DNA of 64,000 nucleotides from Chitinophagales bacterium (GCA_020636535.1 JACJXT010000012.1:434001-498000); one strand, 5' to 3'. Counted from the stretch's first letter, positions 9,293 to 19,163 are shown. The notes: a model not told the origin generated them from the sequence alone. Numbers and translations are program-made.

Positions 9293-10715
9293 AACTATTA
9301 GCAAAACAAAAATCATAGCAACAGTTGGTCCAGCAAGTAATAATTACAATACTTTAGAAAAATTATTTTTAGCAGGCGTAAACACTTTTCGCTTAAATTT
9401 TTCTCATGGATCTCATGAAGACCACTTAAAAGTAATTCAAACCATTACTAAAATTAATACTACACACAATGCTCATATTGCAATACTAGCAGATTTACAA
9501 GGACCAAAGCTAAGAATTGGAGATATTGAAAATGGAAGTATTGAGTTAAAAACAGGTGCTACTATTAAAGTAACTACTAAAAAAGTATTAGGCAACAAAG
9601 AAAAAGTATCTGTAATATATAAGAAACTAATTTCAGATGTTGGCATTGATGAAGAAATTATTGTTGATGATGGAAAGATTGAATTAGTAGTAATTGAAAA
9701 AAATGACAAAGACACTATTACTTGTAAAGTAAGATTTGGAGGAACACTCTCTTCTAATAAAGGATTTAATTTACCAACGACCAAAGTCTCCGTTCCAAGT
9801 TTAACCAAAAAAGACAAAAAAGACTTAGCTTTTATTTTAACTCAACCAATAGATTGGCTCGCATTGAGTTTTGTTCGTTCGGCTCAAGATATTATATATT
9901 TAAAACAAATATTAAAAAATAAAAAATCACTAATAAAAGTAATTGCTAAAATAGAGAAACCAGAAGCGATACAAAACCTAGAAGCAATTATAAACGCAAC
10001 AGATGCTGTAATGATTGCTCGTGGAGATTTAGCGGTAGAAGTGCCAATGGAAAAACTACCTATAATCCAAAAAGAAATAGTAAAAAACTGCATAACTAAA
10101 GGTAGACCAGTGATTATGGCAACGCAAGTAATGGAATCTATGATGGAAATGCCAAGACCAACAAGAGCAGAAATTACAGATGTTGCCAATGGTGTGTTTG
10201 ATGGTGTAGATGCTATTATGTTAAGTGGAGAAACTGCAGTAGGTAAAAATCCAATAAATGTAATTAAGATAATTAAAAAAATAATACTTCAAACAGAACA
10301 ACAAAACGAAATATATTATAAAAAATTATTACCAGACCAAAAATCAACAACATTTCTATCAGATGCTATTTGCTATAATGCTTGTAATATTGCTAAAGAA
10401 GTAGAAGCAAAAGCAATAAACGGAATGACTTATTCTGGATATACTGCTTTCATGCTAGCAAGTTATAGACCTAAATCAAACATATATATATTCACAAGCA
10501 ATGAAATATTGTTAAAACAATTAGGAATGGTTTGGGGTGTAAAAGCATTTTTTTATGATAAATTTGTAACCACAGACGAAACCATTTCTGATGTAATCAA
10601 CATCTTAAAACAAAACAAAAAAATTAAACAAGGCGATGTAATTATCAATACTGCAAGTATGCCAATTAAAGGACGAGGCAGAACCAATATGATAAAAATA
10701 AGCGTAGCAAAATAA
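9282..10715 (+). CDS. pyk: Pyruvate kinase
   Basis: Last step of glycolysis: phosphoenolpyruvate plus ADP to pyruvate plus ATP. 477 residues, full length. Motifs: KTKIIATVGPAS at the N-terminus, RLNFSHGSHEDH, the B-domain insertion at about 75-165, the catalytic lysine block KVIAKIEKPEAIQNL, the metal-site block VMIARGDLAVEVP, and MATQVMESMMEMPRPTRAE. The C-terminal domain is present. It overlaps the IPExxxVDY gene by 11 bases and is followed 17 bases later by the M42 peptidase gene. The three genes probably form one transcript ending at the 11808-11838 terminator. Confidence 0.97.
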   Translation: MKHKTISKTKIIATVGPASNNYNTLEKLFLAGVNTFRLNFSHGSHEDHLKVIQTITKINTTHNAHIAILADLQGPKLRIGDIENGSIELKTGATIKVTTKKVLGNKEKVSVIYKKLISDVGIDEEIIVDDGKIELVVIEKNDKDTITCKVRFGGTLSSNKGFNLPTTKVSVPSLTKKDKKDLAFILTQPIDWLALSFVRSAQDIIYLKQILKNKKSLIKVIAKIEKPEAIQNLEAIINATDAVMIARGDLAVEVPMEKLPIIQKEIVKNCITKGRPVIMATQVMESMMEMPRPTRAEITDVANGVFDGVDAIMLSGETAVGKNPINVIKIIKKIILQTEQQNEIYYKKLLPDQKSTTFLSDAICYNACNIAKEVEAKAINGMTYSGYTAFMLASYRPKSNIYIFTSNEILLKQLGMVWGVKAFFYDKFVTTDETISDVINILKQNKKIKQGDVIINTASMPIKGRGRTNMIKISVAK

Positions 10716-10732
10716 ATATAAAAACACAATAT

Positions 10733-11782
10733 ATGAATGTAAATGTAGAATTATTGGCAAAAATTTGTGAAGCTCCAGGAGCTCCAGGGTTTGAACAAAA
10801 AGTAAGAAACATTGTAAAAGAAGAGCTACAAGATAAAGTAGATGAAATTACTACAGATAACTTAGGCAGTGTTTACGCTGTAAAAAAAGGAAAAGACAGC
10901 TCTAAAAGAGTGATGATAGCTGCTCATATGGATGAAATTGGGTTTATTGTAAAATATATCGACGAAAATGGGTTTTTAAGATTTCACACACTTGGCGGAT
11001 TTGATCCAAAAACACTTACTGCACAAAGAGTAATTGTGCATGGCAAAAAAGATTTAATAGGTGTAATGAGTAGTAAACCAATTCACATCATGACAGCAGA
11101 AGAAAGAGCAAAGCCAGCTCAAATTCAAGATTATTTTATTGATTTAGGATTGCCAAAAGAAGAAGTAGATGCTTTGATAGAAATTGGCAATCCAATTACA
11201 AGAGAAAGAACTTTAATTGAAATGGGCAACTGTGTAAATTGTAAATCTATAGACAATAGAGTAGCTGTTTACATTTTGATTGAAGCCATGAAAGCATTAA
11301 AAGATTGTCCGTATGATGTTTATGGTGTATTTACAGTACAAGAAGAAGTAGGTATTAGAGGTGCCAATGTAGCAGCACACAATATCAATCCAACATTTGG
11401 CTTTGGATTAGATACTACAATTGCTTACGATTTACCAGGAGCAAAACCAGATGAACAAGTTACTGCATTAGGAAAAGGTGTAGCAATAAAAATTATGGAC
11501 GCTAGTACTATTTGCGATTATAGAATGGTACAATTTCAAAAAGAAGTAGCACAAAAAAACAATATCAAAACACAGTTAGAAGTATTGCCAATGGGTGGTA
11601 CTGATACAGCAGGCATTCAAAGAATGGGAAAAACTGGAGCAATTGCAGGAGCAATTTCCATACCAACAAGACATTTACACCAAGTAATAGAAATGGCTCA
11701 TAAAGATGATATTGCTGCAGCTATAGATTTACTAATAGCATGTTGCGAACAAATTGATGCTTACGATTGGAGTTTGAAGTGA
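10733..11782 (+). CDS. M42 family metallopeptidase (glutamyl aminopeptidase-like)
   Basis: Dinuclear-metal aminopeptidase, probably cytoplasmic, working on peptides released by other proteases. 349 residues. Metal and catalytic motifs are in family order: AAHMDEIGFIV (first His/Asp), NCKSIDNRVAVYI (bridging Asp), VFTVQEEVGIRGA (catalytic and metal Glu), GFGLDTTIAYD, and the C-terminal metal histidine in SIPTRHLHQVIEM. Members are often mislabelled as endoglucanase. It is third in the run that starts with the IPExxxVDY gene. Confidence 0.93.
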   Translation: MNVNVELLAKICEAPGAPGFEQKVRNIVKEELQDKVDEITTDNLGSVYAVKKGKDSSKRVMIAAHMDEIGFIVKYIDENGFLRFHTLGGFDPKTLTAQRVIVHGKKDLIGVMSSKPIHIMTAEERAKPAQIQDYFIDLGLPKEEVDALIEIGNPITRERTLIEMGNCVNCKSIDNRVAVYILIEAMKALKDCPYDVYGVFTVQEEVGIRGANVAAHNINPTFGFGLDTTIAYDLPGAKPDEQVTALGKGVAIKIMDASTICDYRMVQFQKEVAQKNNIKTQLEVLPMGGTDTAGIQRMGKTGAIAGAISIPTRHLHQVIEMAHKDDIAAAIDLLIACCEQIDAYDWSLK

Positions 11783-11807
11783 ATGAAAATAAGCTAAAAG
11801 TATAATA

Positions 11808-11838
11808 AAAAACGCTGTCTATAATAGACAGCGTTTTT
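11808..11838. terminator. Bidirectional terminator between the M42 peptidase and tRNA-Phe
   Basis: Perfect 13-bp stem (AAAAACGCTGTCT/AGACAGCGTTTTT) with loop ATAAT. A/T tracts on both sides let it serve the rightward peptidase gene and the leftward tRNA gene. Confidence 0.85.
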
Positions 11839-11844
11839 GTTTTG

Positions 11845-11917
11845 TGGTACCTCCAGGAATCGAACCAGGGACACAAGGATTTTCAGTCCTTTGCTCTACC
11901 AACTGAGCTAAGGTACC
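11845..11917 (-). tRNA. tRNA-Phe (anticodon GAA)
   Basis: Read on the minus strand, a full 73-base cloverleaf can be drawn. Acceptor GGTACCT pairs with AGGTACC, D stem GCTC/GAGC, anticodon stem AAGGA/TCCTT with loop CTGAAAA (anticodon GAA), 5-base variable loop, T stem CCTGG/CCAGG with loop TTCGATT, discriminator A. CCA is not encoded. It faces the bidirectional terminator at 11808-11838. Confidence 0.97.
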
Positions 11918-12062
11918 AGTTGCGAGGTGCAAAGATAATTAAATTTTTATTTTACAACAAAAAACATGCTGTTTTCTATCAATAAATTTTCACATTACAC
12001 TTTTTAACAATATATGTCTTTACATTTATGTTGCAATTAGTTATTTTTATAAAAAAATTACT

Positions 12063-13913
12063 ATGAATAAAATAAAATTTATCACTTTAAGTGTACTATC
12101 TTTTCTCTTTTCTTATGCTGTATTTGCTCAAAACGAAGTAAAAGAAGCAACATATGATATTTCTAGGAAAGCAAAAAATGGATACTTAGGTGGCGTTGAA
12201 GCCAATCAGGAAACAAACACTTTCGATTTAGCTTATGTCTTGCCATCTGGTCAAAAAAAGGTAAAAATAGAAACCTATACCTATGATATTAATTTAGCAC
12301 TGAAAGATACTAAACAAGAAGAATGGGATGTTGACAAAGTAAGACAACGATACAAGTGGTTTAATTATAGAGGCGATGTTTATTATACCAACGGATTAAC
12401 TGCTTCTACAACTATGGGAGGAAAACTGGTCTTTAGAAAAAAACTAATTACTTGGAAATATAGATGGTGGTATGGAACTTATATTAAAAATGTTAAAATG
12501 TTAGATAAAGTAAAACCAACAAGCGATGCTGGCGAAAAATATTATTTTAGAGGTGGTGCTTACGAAGTAGACAGAGACAGTTCTATTTTAGTAATTGCAG
12601 GTAGACAAGATTCTCCAAAAGATGCTTTGGGTTCTTACTTACACTACGATTTAATTAAATGCGATAATCAGGTAAACATAACTGTTTTAGATAAGATAGA
12701 TTTTACAACGCCACATGCTCCAATTTTTGCAGAACCATTAAAAGACGAAAATCATGCATTAAACAATGACGATTTACCTAGAGATTGGATTGTAGTTTTT
12801 GCACCACAAGGAAATGTAGACAAAAAAACAACTGCTGCACCAAATAAATTAGTATACTATAGAATTTCACCAGAAGGAAAAATAAAAGAAACAGTAACCT
12901 TTGATGCACCAAGCAATGGTTGGAGAATTTTACAAGCATATGAAAAAGATAATGAACTATTTTTCTACGGACCTTGTATTACAAAAGATATTTCTGGAAC
13001 ATATATAGATAAAATATATAAAATTTCATTAGTAGCAACAACCTCTGCAGACGAAGAAGATAAAGCTACAGAAAACACAAGTGCAAAATCTGGTGGCATG
13101 TTTAGTGGCTTAAAGAATTTGGGCAATACACTTGCAGGAAATAAAGATATGGGCGTTACACAAGACGCTATAGATGCTATGTTAGACGAAATGAATTTTA
13201 CAGGTTTTGTATTGGGAAAATTAGTAAACGGAAAATTTCAGTTTATAAAAGAAACACCAGTTGCTGACTTTAATACTAAAGCAGTAAAACCAGCATCGCA
13301 AAAGAAAATAGTTGATTTTAATGGCAAACGATTTGAAACTTTTAATATTTATTTTACAAGTAATAATGATATTCTAATTAATGGACAAGATTTTAAAGTG
13401 GCTAAAGAGAAACCATTTGGTCCAGATTATAATGCAGGTTCAAGATTATATCAAGGTGTATATATGTTTCAGTTTGATGGACAAGGCAATCTAAAACATA
13501 ACTATGGTGTATTCTTAGATCAAAAAGAAACTGCAGGATTTTTTAATCGTTCGCCACTTACTTCCGATATGTTTCCTGCTACAAGTTACTTAACAGAATC
13601 TGCAGATAAAACCAAACTCTATTGGATGATGAATATTTGTAGAGCAACTCACGAAGAAACAGACGAAGATTATAGTTGGTTTACCAAAACAACAACCAAA
13701 ACTTGGGCACCATTATTTAGTGTACAATATGGAACATTAGATTTAGAAAATGGTACAGCGTCAGATTTTAAATTATTAGGCGATGCAGAAAAGAAAAAAT
13801 TCTATTTATTTCCATCAAATAATGTAGTAGAATTAGGCAAATACATCATCTATTTATCAGAAACAGAAAAAGGAGATAAACTATTATTATCGAGAATGGA
13901 TATTTCTCAATAA
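12063..13913 (+). CDS. Secreted protein of unknown function, 616 residues
   Basis: I do not recognise this family. A clear signal peptide (about 22 residues, ending SYAVFAQ) indicates export. The mature part is rich in Lys, Asp and aromatic residues with alternating beta-type segments (for example LVFRKKLITWKYRWWYGTY), and could be a beta-propeller or similar all-beta fold, though no repeat is clear. A Ser/Gly-rich low-complexity stretch occurs near residues 340-365 (SAKSGGMFSGLKNLGNTLAG). There is no lipobox and no type IX sorting domain at the C-terminus, so it is probably periplasmic or attached to the inner face of the outer membrane. It is monocistronic, with a terminator at 13941-13970. 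Confidence 0.8.
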   Translation: MNKIKFITLSVLSFLFSYAVFAQNEVKEATYDISRKAKNGYLGGVEANQETNTFDLAYVLPSGQKKVKIETYTYDINLALKDTKQEEWDVDKVRQRYKWFNYRGDVYYTNGLTASTTMGGKLVFRKKLITWKYRWWYGTYIKNVKMLDKVKPTSDAGEKYYFRGGAYEVDRDSSILVIAGRQDSPKDALGSYLHYDLIKCDNQVNITVLDKIDFTTPHAPIFAEPLKDENHALNNDDLPRDWIVVFAPQGNVDKKTTAAPNKLVYYRISPEGKIKETVTFDAPSNGWRILQAYEKDNELFFYGPCITKDISGTYIDKIYKISLVATTSADEEDKATENTSAKSGGMFSGLKNLGNTLAGNKDMGVTQDAIDAMLDEMNFTGFVLGKLVNGKFQFIKETPVADFNTKAVKPASQKKIVDFNGKRFETFNIYFTSNNDILINGQDFKVAKEKPFGPDYNAGSRLYQGVYMFQFDGQGNLKHNYGVFLDQKETAGFFNRSPLTSDMFPATSYLTESADKTKLYWMMNICRATHEETDEDYSWFTKTTTKTWAPLFSVQYGTLDLENGTASDFKLLGDAEKKKFYLFPSNNVVELGKYIIYLSETEKGDKLLLSRMDISQ

Positions 13914-13940
13914 TTTTTTTTATAAATATTTTTAAGTGTG

Positions 13941-13970
13941 AAGAGCAATCAATTTTGGTTGCTCTTTTTT
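13941..13970 (+). terminator. Intrinsic terminator after the 616-residue secreted protein
   Basis: Stem AAGAGCAA/TTGCTCTT (8 bp) with a 10-base loop, followed by a T run. Confidence 0.75.
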
Positions 13971-14028
13971 ATAGATTTTCATCAAAACACAATTATAAAA
14001 AGAACCTTAAAAAATACTATTTTTGATT

Positions 14029-15288
14029 ATGCAATGGATTTCAAAACACAAAGAGTTTGTTCTACTAGTAGTGCTATTTTATATCTTCTTGTGTTTTTAT
14101 GTACCAAAATGGGGACATTCTGGAGATATGTGGTTTTGGTTAGGTTGGTCTGAACATATCTTTGAAAATGGTTTGGCAAATGTATATACCAATAGCAATT
14201 GCGATTATATGCCTGGTTTTTTATATTTCTTAAAACTACACTGTTTGATACAAAAATCTACTACTAATATACAAGACAACTTATATACACTTAAATATTA
14301 CATTCTTGTTTTTGATATATTAACTGCTTTGCTTATTTCAATCAAAGCAAAAACAAATGAAAAGCAAATAGTTTATTTCTTTTTAATTACATTAAATGTT
14401 GTTTTTTTATATAATACTTATGCTTGGTGCCAAGTAGACAGTATTTTCACTTTCTTTGGATTTTTGGCAATATTATTGGCTATACAAAACAAAATAGCTT
14501 GGAGTATAGTCTGTATTTGTATTTCCTTTAATTTTAAAGTACAAGCTATTGTATTTTTCCCTTTGTTATTTATGATTCTTGCTTATCAAATAAAGAACAT
14601 AAAAGCAATTAGACAAATAGTTATAGGAATAATTGGAGCAATCATTGTTCAAACAATAATATTATTACCTTTTATATTAAATGGAACTGTAAATAAAGTG
14701 TGGCAAGTTTTAACAGGTTCAGTAGGTCATTATCAATCTGTTTCTTTAAATGCATTTAATTTTTGGTTTTTAGTGCTTCCTATAAATGCAGAACAAATGT
14801 TTAATTATTCAGACAAAACACTATTTTTAGGTTTTACTTTAAATCAAATTGGTTTTTTCCTATTTGCAACAAGTGTTTTTCTCGCTTGTTTTCCTTTTAT
14901 CAAAATTATAATTGAAAATCTTTACAAGAAACAATATCAAAAAATAGATATCAATAAAATATTTATAATTGGAGCATTAATTCCACTATTGTTCTTCTAT
15001 TTCAACACTCAAATGCACGAAAGATATAGTCATCCTGCAATGGTTTTTATTTTCTTATTTGCAATTAATCGTAAGAAATATTTTCCAATGATTTTATTTT
15101 CATTTGCTTATGGTCTAAATATGGAAAAAGTATTAAAACATTTAGCTTTAACTAATTATGAAACACTTGTTTTTCATCCAGTATTTATTTCTGTTTTATA
15201 TTTAATATTAATTATATATCTATTTTATCAATTATACAAAAAAGAAACCAATGTGGTTAATCACTTAAACTTACAATTAAATGATTGA
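14029..15288 (+). CDS. Polytopic membrane protein, probable glycosyltransferase (GT-C type)
   Basis: About 419 residues with ten or so hydrophobic helices. The first periplasmic loop holds GHSGDMWFWLGWSEHIFENG with acidic residues, as expected in GT-C mannosyltransferases that use lipid-linked sugars. NTQMHERYSHPAMVFIF near residue 325 resembles the conserved loop of membrane-bound glycosyl/mannosyltransferases. The ATG at 14029 is preferred; a TTG two codons upstream also opens the frame. A TATTTTTG element at 14018-14025 ends 3 bases before the ATG, so the message may be leaderless. It overlaps the next glycosyltransferase gene by 8 bases. Acceptor and sugar are unknown; protein or lipid glycosylation at the cell envelope is inferred. 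Confidence 0.75.
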   Translation: MQWISKHKEFVLLVVLFYIFLCFYVPKWGHSGDMWFWLGWSEHIFENGLANVYTNSNCDYMPGFLYFLKLHCLIQKSTTNIQDNLYTLKYYILVFDILTALLISIKAKTNEKQIVYFFLITLNVVFLYNTYAWCQVDSIFTFFGFLAILLAIQNKIAWSIVCICISFNFKVQAIVFFPLLFMILAYQIKNIKAIRQIVIGIIGAIIVQTIILLPFILNGTVNKVWQVLTGSVGHYQSVSLNAFNFWFLVLPINAEQMFNYSDKTLFLGFTLNQIGFFLFATSVFLACFPFIKIIIENLYKKQYQKIDINKIFIIGALIPLLFFYFNTQMHERYSHPAMVFIFLFAINRKKYFPMILFSFAYGLNMEKVLKHLALTNYETLVFHPVFISVLYLILIIYLFYQLYKKETNVVNHLNLQLND

Positions 15289-16762
15289 AAAATCAAAATA
15301 TAATAAATTTTTAACTGCCTTGGTTTTTATATTAAGTCTTATTCCACTTTTTATGTTATTAGATAGTTGGTCTGTAAGAAAATGGGATGAAGTAAGAAAT
15401 ATAGTTCAGGCAATAGAAATGTATTACAATCATAATTGGTTAGTACCAACATTTCAAGTAGAACCAGACATGTGGAATACTAAACCTCCTTTGTTAATTT
15501 GGATTCAAGTTTTTTTATTTACGCTATTTAAACCAAGTCTTTTCTTAGCACGGTTGCCAAGTGCCTTATCTGGATTTTTAATTTTTGTAGTCATTTATCT
15601 GTTCTTTAAAAAATATTTTAAACAGCCAATAATTGGTTTGTTGGCAATACTTTTTTTAATATCATCACCAGCAATAATTAGATATCATGTTACAAGAACA
15701 GCAGACTATGATGCACTATTAACTTTACTAATGCTATGTTATGTCTTGTTTTTTTATCTCTACTACAAAACAAAAGCAAATAAATATTTGTATCTGTTTT
15801 TTTTAAGTTTAACACTTGCATCTCTTACAAAAGGCATTGCTGCACTTTTCTTTTTGCCTTCTATTTTTATTTTTTGTTTGATGAATAGTACTATTCTTGC
15901 CATTTTAAAAAACAAAGCATTTTATATTGGATTATGTTTCTTTGTGTTTTTCGCTTTTGGATATTATTTATTGAGAGAGCAAATAAATGAAGGTTATTTA
16001 AAAGCCATTTGGAATAATGAATTATTTGGACGATTTGCTGTTATCAACGAAGGACATAATGGAGGTTTTTTGTATTATGCATATTATTTTGTAAATAATT
16101 ATTTTAAATCTTTTTATTTGTTTTTTATAGTTTCAATTCCTGTACTTTTATCTATTAAAGACAAAATAGAACAAAAGTTTTATCAATATATTATACTTAA
16201 TATTTTTATGTTTTTTATAATTATTAGTATTTCTAAAACAAAAATAGAATGGTATGATGCTCCAATGTATCCATTAATTGCTATTTGTTGTGCTGCTTGT
16301 TTATCTATTTTACTTAATAAACTTAATGTTCTTATCAATATAAAAGGACTAAGTATTGGTATTGTACTGGCAATATTTTTAATTCCTTATGTAAATTTTA
16401 ATACTAGTATTTTTAAAACCGTAAAAGAACAAACCGATGATTATGAACAATTGAATGGTTATTTTTTACACAAACATTATAAAAAAGATGCACAATATCT
16501 TAACAATATATATATAGAAAATTTAGTGCATGAATATAATGCAGATGCCTATTTTTATCAATATTATTTACAACATGAAAAACAAATAAAGATAAATTTA
16601 TTCTCGCACAATGATACTTCTATGGTAAAAGAAAATAGAAAAATTGCTACAGCAAATGAAGCTACAAAAAAATATATAGAAGAAAATTATACTTATAAAG
16701 CCATTGATTCACTAGCTCAGATAAAAGTATATTTAATTGGTAACAAAATTATCAATAAGTAA
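15281..16762 (+). CDS. ArnT/PMT-like (GT39/GT83-type) membrane glycosyltransferase
   Basis: 493 residues with about 11 transmembrane helices. The first loop contains the catalytic-type acidic pair in VRKWDEVRNIVQ (Asp36-Glu37), followed by MWNTKPPLLIWIQ. Both are hallmarks of the PMT_2 family, which transfers sugars from polyprenyl phosphate to lipid A or proteins outside the inner membrane. A soluble C-terminal tail of about 110 residues follows the last helix. It starts inside the preceding membrane gene (8-base overlap), so the two are translationally coupled. It converges with the PIG-V-like gene, overlapping its 3' end by 11 bases. Substrate is unknown. Confidence 0.85.
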   Translation: MIEKSKYNKFLTALVFILSLIPLFMLLDSWSVRKWDEVRNIVQAIEMYYNHNWLVPTFQVEPDMWNTKPPLLIWIQVFLFTLFKPSLFLARLPSALSGFLIFVVIYLFFKKYFKQPIIGLLAILFLISSPAIIRYHVTRTADYDALLTLLMLCYVLFFYLYYKTKANKYLYLFFLSLTLASLTKGIAALFFLPSIFIFCLMNSTILAILKNKAFYIGLCFFVFFAFGYYLLREQINEGYLKAIWNNELFGRFAVINEGHNGGFLYYAYYFVNNYFKSFYLFFIVSIPVLLSIKDKIEQKFYQYIILNIFMFFIIISISKTKIEWYDAPMYPLIAICCAACLSILLNKLNVLINIKGLSIGIVLAIFLIPYVNFNTSIFKTVKEQTDDYEQLNGYFLHKHYKKDAQYLNNIYIENLVHEYNADAYFYQYYLQHEKQIKINLFSHNDTSMVKENRKIATANEATKKYIEENYTYKAIDSLAQIKVYLIGNKIINK

Positions 16763-17879
16763 TTGGTTGGCTATTTATCCATTGAAATAAAAAATAGATA
16801 TGAAGTATTGCAAAACAAAATGCCAAACTATATACTACCATTTTATTTTTAGTTTGAATGTAGGAATACATTACTAAATACACAGGAATTAAAATACTTA
16901 CATATCTTGTAATACTTGTAACAGAACCAGCACTTAATGGAATTAAAATGGTTGTCCAAATTAAAAAATGAGTTGTCCAAGAGTATTTCTTAAAAGTTAA
17001 AATCACAAATGCTATAAAAATAGTAATATATATAGAATTAAATTGATTCATTAAGTCACCTTTTCTAAATAAAGCCAACAAAGGAAATATGCGTTCTTTT
17101 TCCCAACCTTTTTGTGCTGTAGCAAAAGCAAAATAATTGCCTGTGTATTGGTATTGATAGACTAAATATCCTACAAAAACAATTAAAGGAACAATGTATA
17201 TCATTAATCTTTTTAATAATACCAGTTTGTTGTTTTTAATTGTAATAAAATATTTATTAATAGTATATAAAAATAGAAAAACAATAATTATAACTCCATT
17301 AGGTCTTGTTAAAATAATTAATGAAGAAAGAACAGCAAGCAATAATATTTTGTTTTTATCAATAGCCAATATGCTACTAATTATTAAAAACAAAAATAAA
17401 GCTTCAGTGTAGTAAACATTATAGTGCAAATGCAAAGGAAACAACATAAATAATAGCGTAAATAAAAATGCATTATTTGTAGTAATTTTTGTTTTAGCAT
17501 AATTAAATATTTGAAGAAAGCACAGTGTAGAAAATATACAAATTAATATAAACGACATTGGTTTAAATGCCATATTGAACAAAGAGCAATAACCTGCTGT
17601 GATTTTTGGAAGTAAAGGAAAAAAAGCCCAACTGCTTTGTACTAAACTTCCATCATGGTAACCTCCTAACTCCCATACTTCTGTAATATTAGGATATCCA
17701 TACAATGCAATTTTTTCATACCAACCAGCATCATTCTTAAAAAAGACATCTAAGAAATTAGTATAATCTACAGAAACACTACACCAACCAAGCTGACTAA
17801 AAATATAAAACAATAAAACATATACTAACTTAATGAATAAAGATAGAATTATTATATAAATATAATATTTTCTATTCAA
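16752..17879 (-). CDS. PIG-V-like membrane mannosyltransferase family protein
   Basis: 375 residues, about 9-10 hydrophobic helices. The first periplasmic loop FFKNDAGWYEKIALYGYPN matches the pattern of bacterial PIG-V/GT76-like proteins, with an Asp followed by W and GYP. It lies leftward, immediately after metZ (3-base gap), and is convergent with the ArnT-like gene. Three adjacent GT-C type proteins suggest a local envelope-glycan function, but the gene may simply ride on the metZ transcript. Biochemical role not established. Confidence 0.75.
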   Translation of the reverse strand: MNRKYYIYIIILSLFIKLVYVLLFYIFSQLGWCSVSVDYTNFLDVFFKNDAGWYEKIALYGYPNITEVWELGGYHDGSLVQSSWAFFPLLPKITAGYCSLFNMAFKPMSFILICIFSTLCFLQIFNYAKTKITTNNAFLFTLLFMLFPLHLHYNVYYTEALFLFLIISSILAIDKNKILLLAVLSSLIILTRPNGVIIIVFLFLYTINKYFITIKNNKLVLLKRLMIYIVPLIVFVGYLVYQYQYTGNYFAFATAQKGWEKERIFPLLALFRKGDLMNQFNSIYITIFIAFVILTFKKYSWTTHFLIWTTILIPLSAGSVTSITRYVSILIPVYLVMYSYIQTKNKMVVYSLAFCFAILHIYFLFQWINSQPITY

Positions 17880-17882
17880 GAT

Positions 17883-19064
17883 TTATTTTTTACTAGCATT
17901 TAATGCTTGTTCTATGTCTGCTTTAATGTCGTCTATATGTTCTAAACCAACTGACAAACGAATGGTACCTCCAAAAATTCCTGCTGCTTCTCTTACACTT
18001 TCGTCTATTTTACTGTGTGTAGTACTTGCAGGATGTGTAGCAATAGTTCTACAATCGCCAAGGTTAGCCGTATGCGAAAATAAATTTAAGCTATCTAAAA
18101 ACTTTCGTCCTCTATCAATTCCACCTTTTACATCAAAAGTAACTACGCCTCCACCTTGTTTCATTTGCTTTTTTGCCAACTCATATTGAGGATGCGATGG
18201 CAAAAACGGATAGTTTACTTTTTCTATTTCGTTATGCGTTTCTAACCATGTTGCTATAGCCAATGCATTACTACAATGTCTGTCCATACGAACAGCTAAA
18301 GTTTCTAAACTTTTACTCAACACCCAAGCATTAAACGGCGACATTGCTGGTCCTGTTTGTCTACAAAATGCTCTTACTTCTTTTATAATTTCTTTAGATG
18401 ACAATACTACACCACCAACAACTCTACCTTGTCCGTCTATAAATTTCGTGGCACTATGCGTAATGATGTCTGCACCATAATCTGCTGGATTTTGTAAATA
18501 CGGCGTAGCAAAACAATTATCGATGTTTACCAATACACCATGTTTTTTACCTAATGCACACAAGAATTCTAAATCTATCAATACCAAACCTGGATTAGAT
18601 GGTGTTTCTGCAAATATCATTTTGGTGTTTGGTTGTATTTGTGCTTCCCAAGTTGCTGGTTGGTTGATGTCAAAAAAAGAATGTTCAATTCCCCATTTTG
18701 GTAAATATTCTTTTAAGATTTTTGTAGTAGATGCAAACAATGCAGACGATGCTAAAACATGGTCGCCTTGTTGTAAAAAAGGCATCATGCTTGCAAAAAC
18801 AGCAGCCATTCCTGTAGCAGTACCAAAACCATCTTCGGTGTTTTCTAATACACACATTTTCTCTACGAACTCATTTACATTCGGATTAGAAAATCTTGAA
18901 TAGATGTTGTCTTGAATTTCATCTGCAAACAATGCTCTTGCATGTTCAGCATCATCAAACACAAAAGAAGAAGTTAAATACAAAGGCACAGAATGCTCTC
19001 TAAAAGCTCTTTCGTGTTGTGTGCGGATGGCATTGGTTTCGAAATGATTGTACTTATTTGGCAT
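17883..19064 (-). CDS. metZ: O-succinylhomoserine sulfhydrylase-like enzyme
   Basis: PLP enzyme making homocysteine directly from an activated homoserine and sulfide (methionine synthesis). 393 residues, matching MetZ rather than the longer (about 430) MetY. Motifs: YSRFSNPNVNEFVEKM, FGTATGMAAVFASMM, IDNCFATPYLQNPADYGAD, and the PLP-lysine segment HSATKFIDGQGR (Lys207), where DGQGR is the typical MetZ/MetY variant. TIATHPASTTHSK is present at the C-terminal substrate site. A TAAATTTG promoter element lies upstream at 19084-19091 on its strand. Confidence 0.92.
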   Translation of the reverse strand: MPNKYNHFETNAIRTQHERAFREHSVPLYLTSSFVFDDAEHARALFADEIQDNIYSRFSNPNVNEFVEKMCVLENTEDGFGTATGMAAVFASMMPFLQQGDHVLASSALFASTTKILKEYLPKWGIEHSFFDINQPATWEAQIQPNTKMIFAETPSNPGLVLIDLEFLCALGKKHGVLVNIDNCFATPYLQNPADYGADIITHSATKFIDGQGRVVGGVVLSSKEIIKEVRAFCRQTGPAMSPFNAWVLSKSLETLAVRMDRHCSNALAIATWLETHNEIEKVNYPFLPSHPQYELAKKQMKQGGGVVTFDVKGGIDRGRKFLDSLNLFSHTANLGDCRTIATHPASTTHSKIDESVREAAGIFGGTIRLSVGLEHIDDIKADIEQALNASKK

Positions 19065-19083
19065 GAATTACAATTTAATCTGT

Positions 19084-19091
19084 CAAATTTA
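19084..19091 (-). promoter_or_regulatory. -7 promoter element of metZ
   Basis: The minus strand reads TAAATTTG (perfect TAnnTTTG), 19 bases before the metZ ATG. No TTG at -33 is apparent. Confidence 0.45.
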
Positions 19092-19163
19092 TAAAGGAAT
19101 TTATAGATTAATGCCTTTTTTATTGTTTTTATATCGTTATATCCACGATAGCAAGTCTTTTCT

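Noticed and set aside
9473..10189. Minus-strand open frames of 114 and 101 codons within the pyruvate kinase gene
   Set aside because: They lie inside a complete, well-conserved pyk frame and encode low-complexity hydrophobic sequence with no promoter or family match; shadow frames.
17914..18903. Plus-strand open frames (91 and 126 codons) opposite metZ
   Set aside because: Antisense to a conserved enzyme; no supporting start, motif or neighbour.
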